From positions 620,001-684,000 of the forward strand of contig OY253675.1 of the NCBI GenBank assembly GCA_958009085.1: a stretch of DNA of 64,000 nucleotides, in the 5' to 3' direction. The translations under genes were made by a program, and so were the position numbers. Shown here in pieces: positions 63,501-64,000 of this stretch. The notes under the pieces were generated by a model. That model did no database searches. It had not been told where the DNA came from and saw nothing but the letters and a program-made list of their open reading frames with translations. This DNA is from Protoeuglena noctilucae. Its lineage: Eukaryota; Chlorophyta; Pedinophyceae; Marsupiomonadales; Marsupiomonadaceae. The number at the start of each line of letters is the position of its first letter. Position 1 is the stretch's first letter.

Positions 63501-64000
63501 CCCCCCCCCAGGGCTGCGAGCCCAAGGGCTTGTTCCAGGGCTGCCCCCAATGCCTGCTCTTTAGCACCCTGGACTTAATGTGGAGGACCGCCAATCACTT
63601 GGAACTGATCAAGGCCAACCCCGTCAAGGACCCCCCCCACAAGGTCGCGACTGACAGGGACGTCGCCAGAATGGCGTTTGGGGAGGACCTGGAGGCCGCG
63701 GGGGGCACGGACCGCATGCAGAAGTTCGAGTTCCTCATGGACTCGAGACAGGTGAGGGTGCTCACCCTCACTCACCTTCACTCTCCCGTGACCCTCCCAG
63801 TACTGACTCACTCCCACTTTACCATACCACTCCCAGTGCGGCAAGCTCCGTGTCCTGGACTTACCTCATCCTCTCCCACTCTTTTTGCCCCTCACAGTAG
63901 TAATGACTCACTCACCGTTACTCACCCTCACATTCTCCCTCACTCACCCCCCCCCTCCCCCCCCCTCACTCCCTCTCCCAGTGCGGCAAGCTCCGTGTCT
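60538..64000 (+). CDS. SNF2-family helicase, ERCC6L2-like (3' end outside window)
   Basis: ERCC6L2-type proteins are SNF2 translocases in DNA repair. After a variable N-terminus (MPSEGPAWRRVLAFQSG; start uncertain) comes a disordered region with basic and acidic patches (GPAKRRKVPPFSR; EESSSEEEAMDDAD). The helicase begins GRYLRDYQIEGVAFLARRY (61.34 kb). Motif I is DDMGLGKTLQVIAFLAG and motif Ia is LLICPTSLKDNWIDEFEKW. The next exons have VVDEAHKIKNMESK (motif II, 61.93 kb), RYALTGTPMPNRY (motif III, 62.2 kb), ELYALVEWVTQGDN, RLLLKRSKDVVLRDVLPIKR (62.82 kb) and YERLLLSEDTQWVID. Then comes a Cys-rich insert (CCQCPNEDGKCNKHRPEGCE, 63.33-63.53 kb) like that between the two lobes of ERCC6L2, then TLDLMWRTANHLELI and FEFLMDSRQ. 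Lobe 2 lies beyond the window, starting near CGKLRVL. Confidence 0.85.
63377..63511 (+). other. intron with G-rich 5' half and long poly-C tract
   Basis: The intron after KHRPE starts with a G-rich segment (ggggtggtggctgtgtgagatgg) and continues through caccccaccctcacacacccc to a run of more than 20 C before the acceptor. The two halves can pair over most of their length. It is the clearest example of a pattern seen in many introns here. Confidence 0.7.
63830..63999 (+). repeat. exon-edge echo (acceptor side) at the window edge
   Basis: Twenty-five bases (acceptor plus CGKLRV-coding start of the next ERCC6L2-like exon) occur identically at 63830-63854 and 63975-63999, 145 bases apart. Which copy is the true exon cannot be told because the window ends. 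Confidence 0.85.

Overview
This is a GC-rich, intron-dense stretch of nuclear DNA from a photosynthetic eukaryote. Almost every gene is split by short GT-AG or GC-AG introns, so I gave gene spans and reconstructed exons by hand from reading frame, splice dinucleotides and family motifs. A plastid-type Cpn60 with a transit-peptide-like N-terminus and a rhomboid protease indicate a primary-plastid lineage. A histone hairpin-binding protein (SLBP), a tiny-macrocyst-type (Tmc) PAS membrane protein and a TET/JBP-like oxygenase fit a unicellular alga (green alga or glaucophyte) better than a land plant. The species cannot be named from the sequence alone.

Layout, left to right. 1-11.2 kb (minus): a very large multipass PAS protein of the TmcB/TmcC type, running off the left edge. 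11.9-13.4 kb (minus): SLBP. 13.9-16.6 kb (plus): NUFIP1-like snoRNP assembly factor. 17.1-21.5 kb (minus): BET-type bromodomain/NET protein, divergent from a RAD51D-like recombinase gene (21.8-23.4 kb, plus). 23.8-25.0 kb: glutathione S-transferase. 25.3-29.1 kb: MST/Ste20-family kinase with an array of Gly-Thr motifs. 30.6-31.8 kb: unrecognised protein with a C-terminal membrane anchor. 32.1-40.8 kb: a large chromatin protein combining PHD-like and CW zinc fingers, a TET/JBP-like 2OG-Fe(II) dioxygenase and a CXXC-like finger. 41.3-42.4 kb (minus): conserved hypothetical protein. 43.7-46.8 kb: UDP-N-acetylhexosamine pyrophosphorylase with an N-terminal membrane helix. 47.0-49.2 kb: OST48 subunit of oligosaccharyltransferase. 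49.5-52.8 kb: ABC1/UbiB-like kinase. 53.4-54.4 kb (minus): small basic protein with an ALY/UIF-type UAP56-binding motif. 55.1-57.5 kb: plastid chaperonin Cpn60-beta. 58.5-59.8 kb (minus): rhomboid protease. 60.5-64 kb: ERCC6L2-like SNF2 helicase, running off the right edge.

There is no operon logic. The genes are independent housekeeping and chromatin genes, and the clearest functional unit is the single polypeptide at 32-41 kb that joins histone-reader-like fingers to a probable base oxygenase. The other window-wide signal is in the introns. Many carry a degraded or perfect copy of the neighbouring exon edge with its splice site (exon-edge echoes). At least fifteen use a GC donor with the strict form AG|GCGAG. 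Many have a G-rich 5' half and a C-rich 3' half that could pair. I saw no tRNA, rRNA, CRISPR array or recognisable transposable element.
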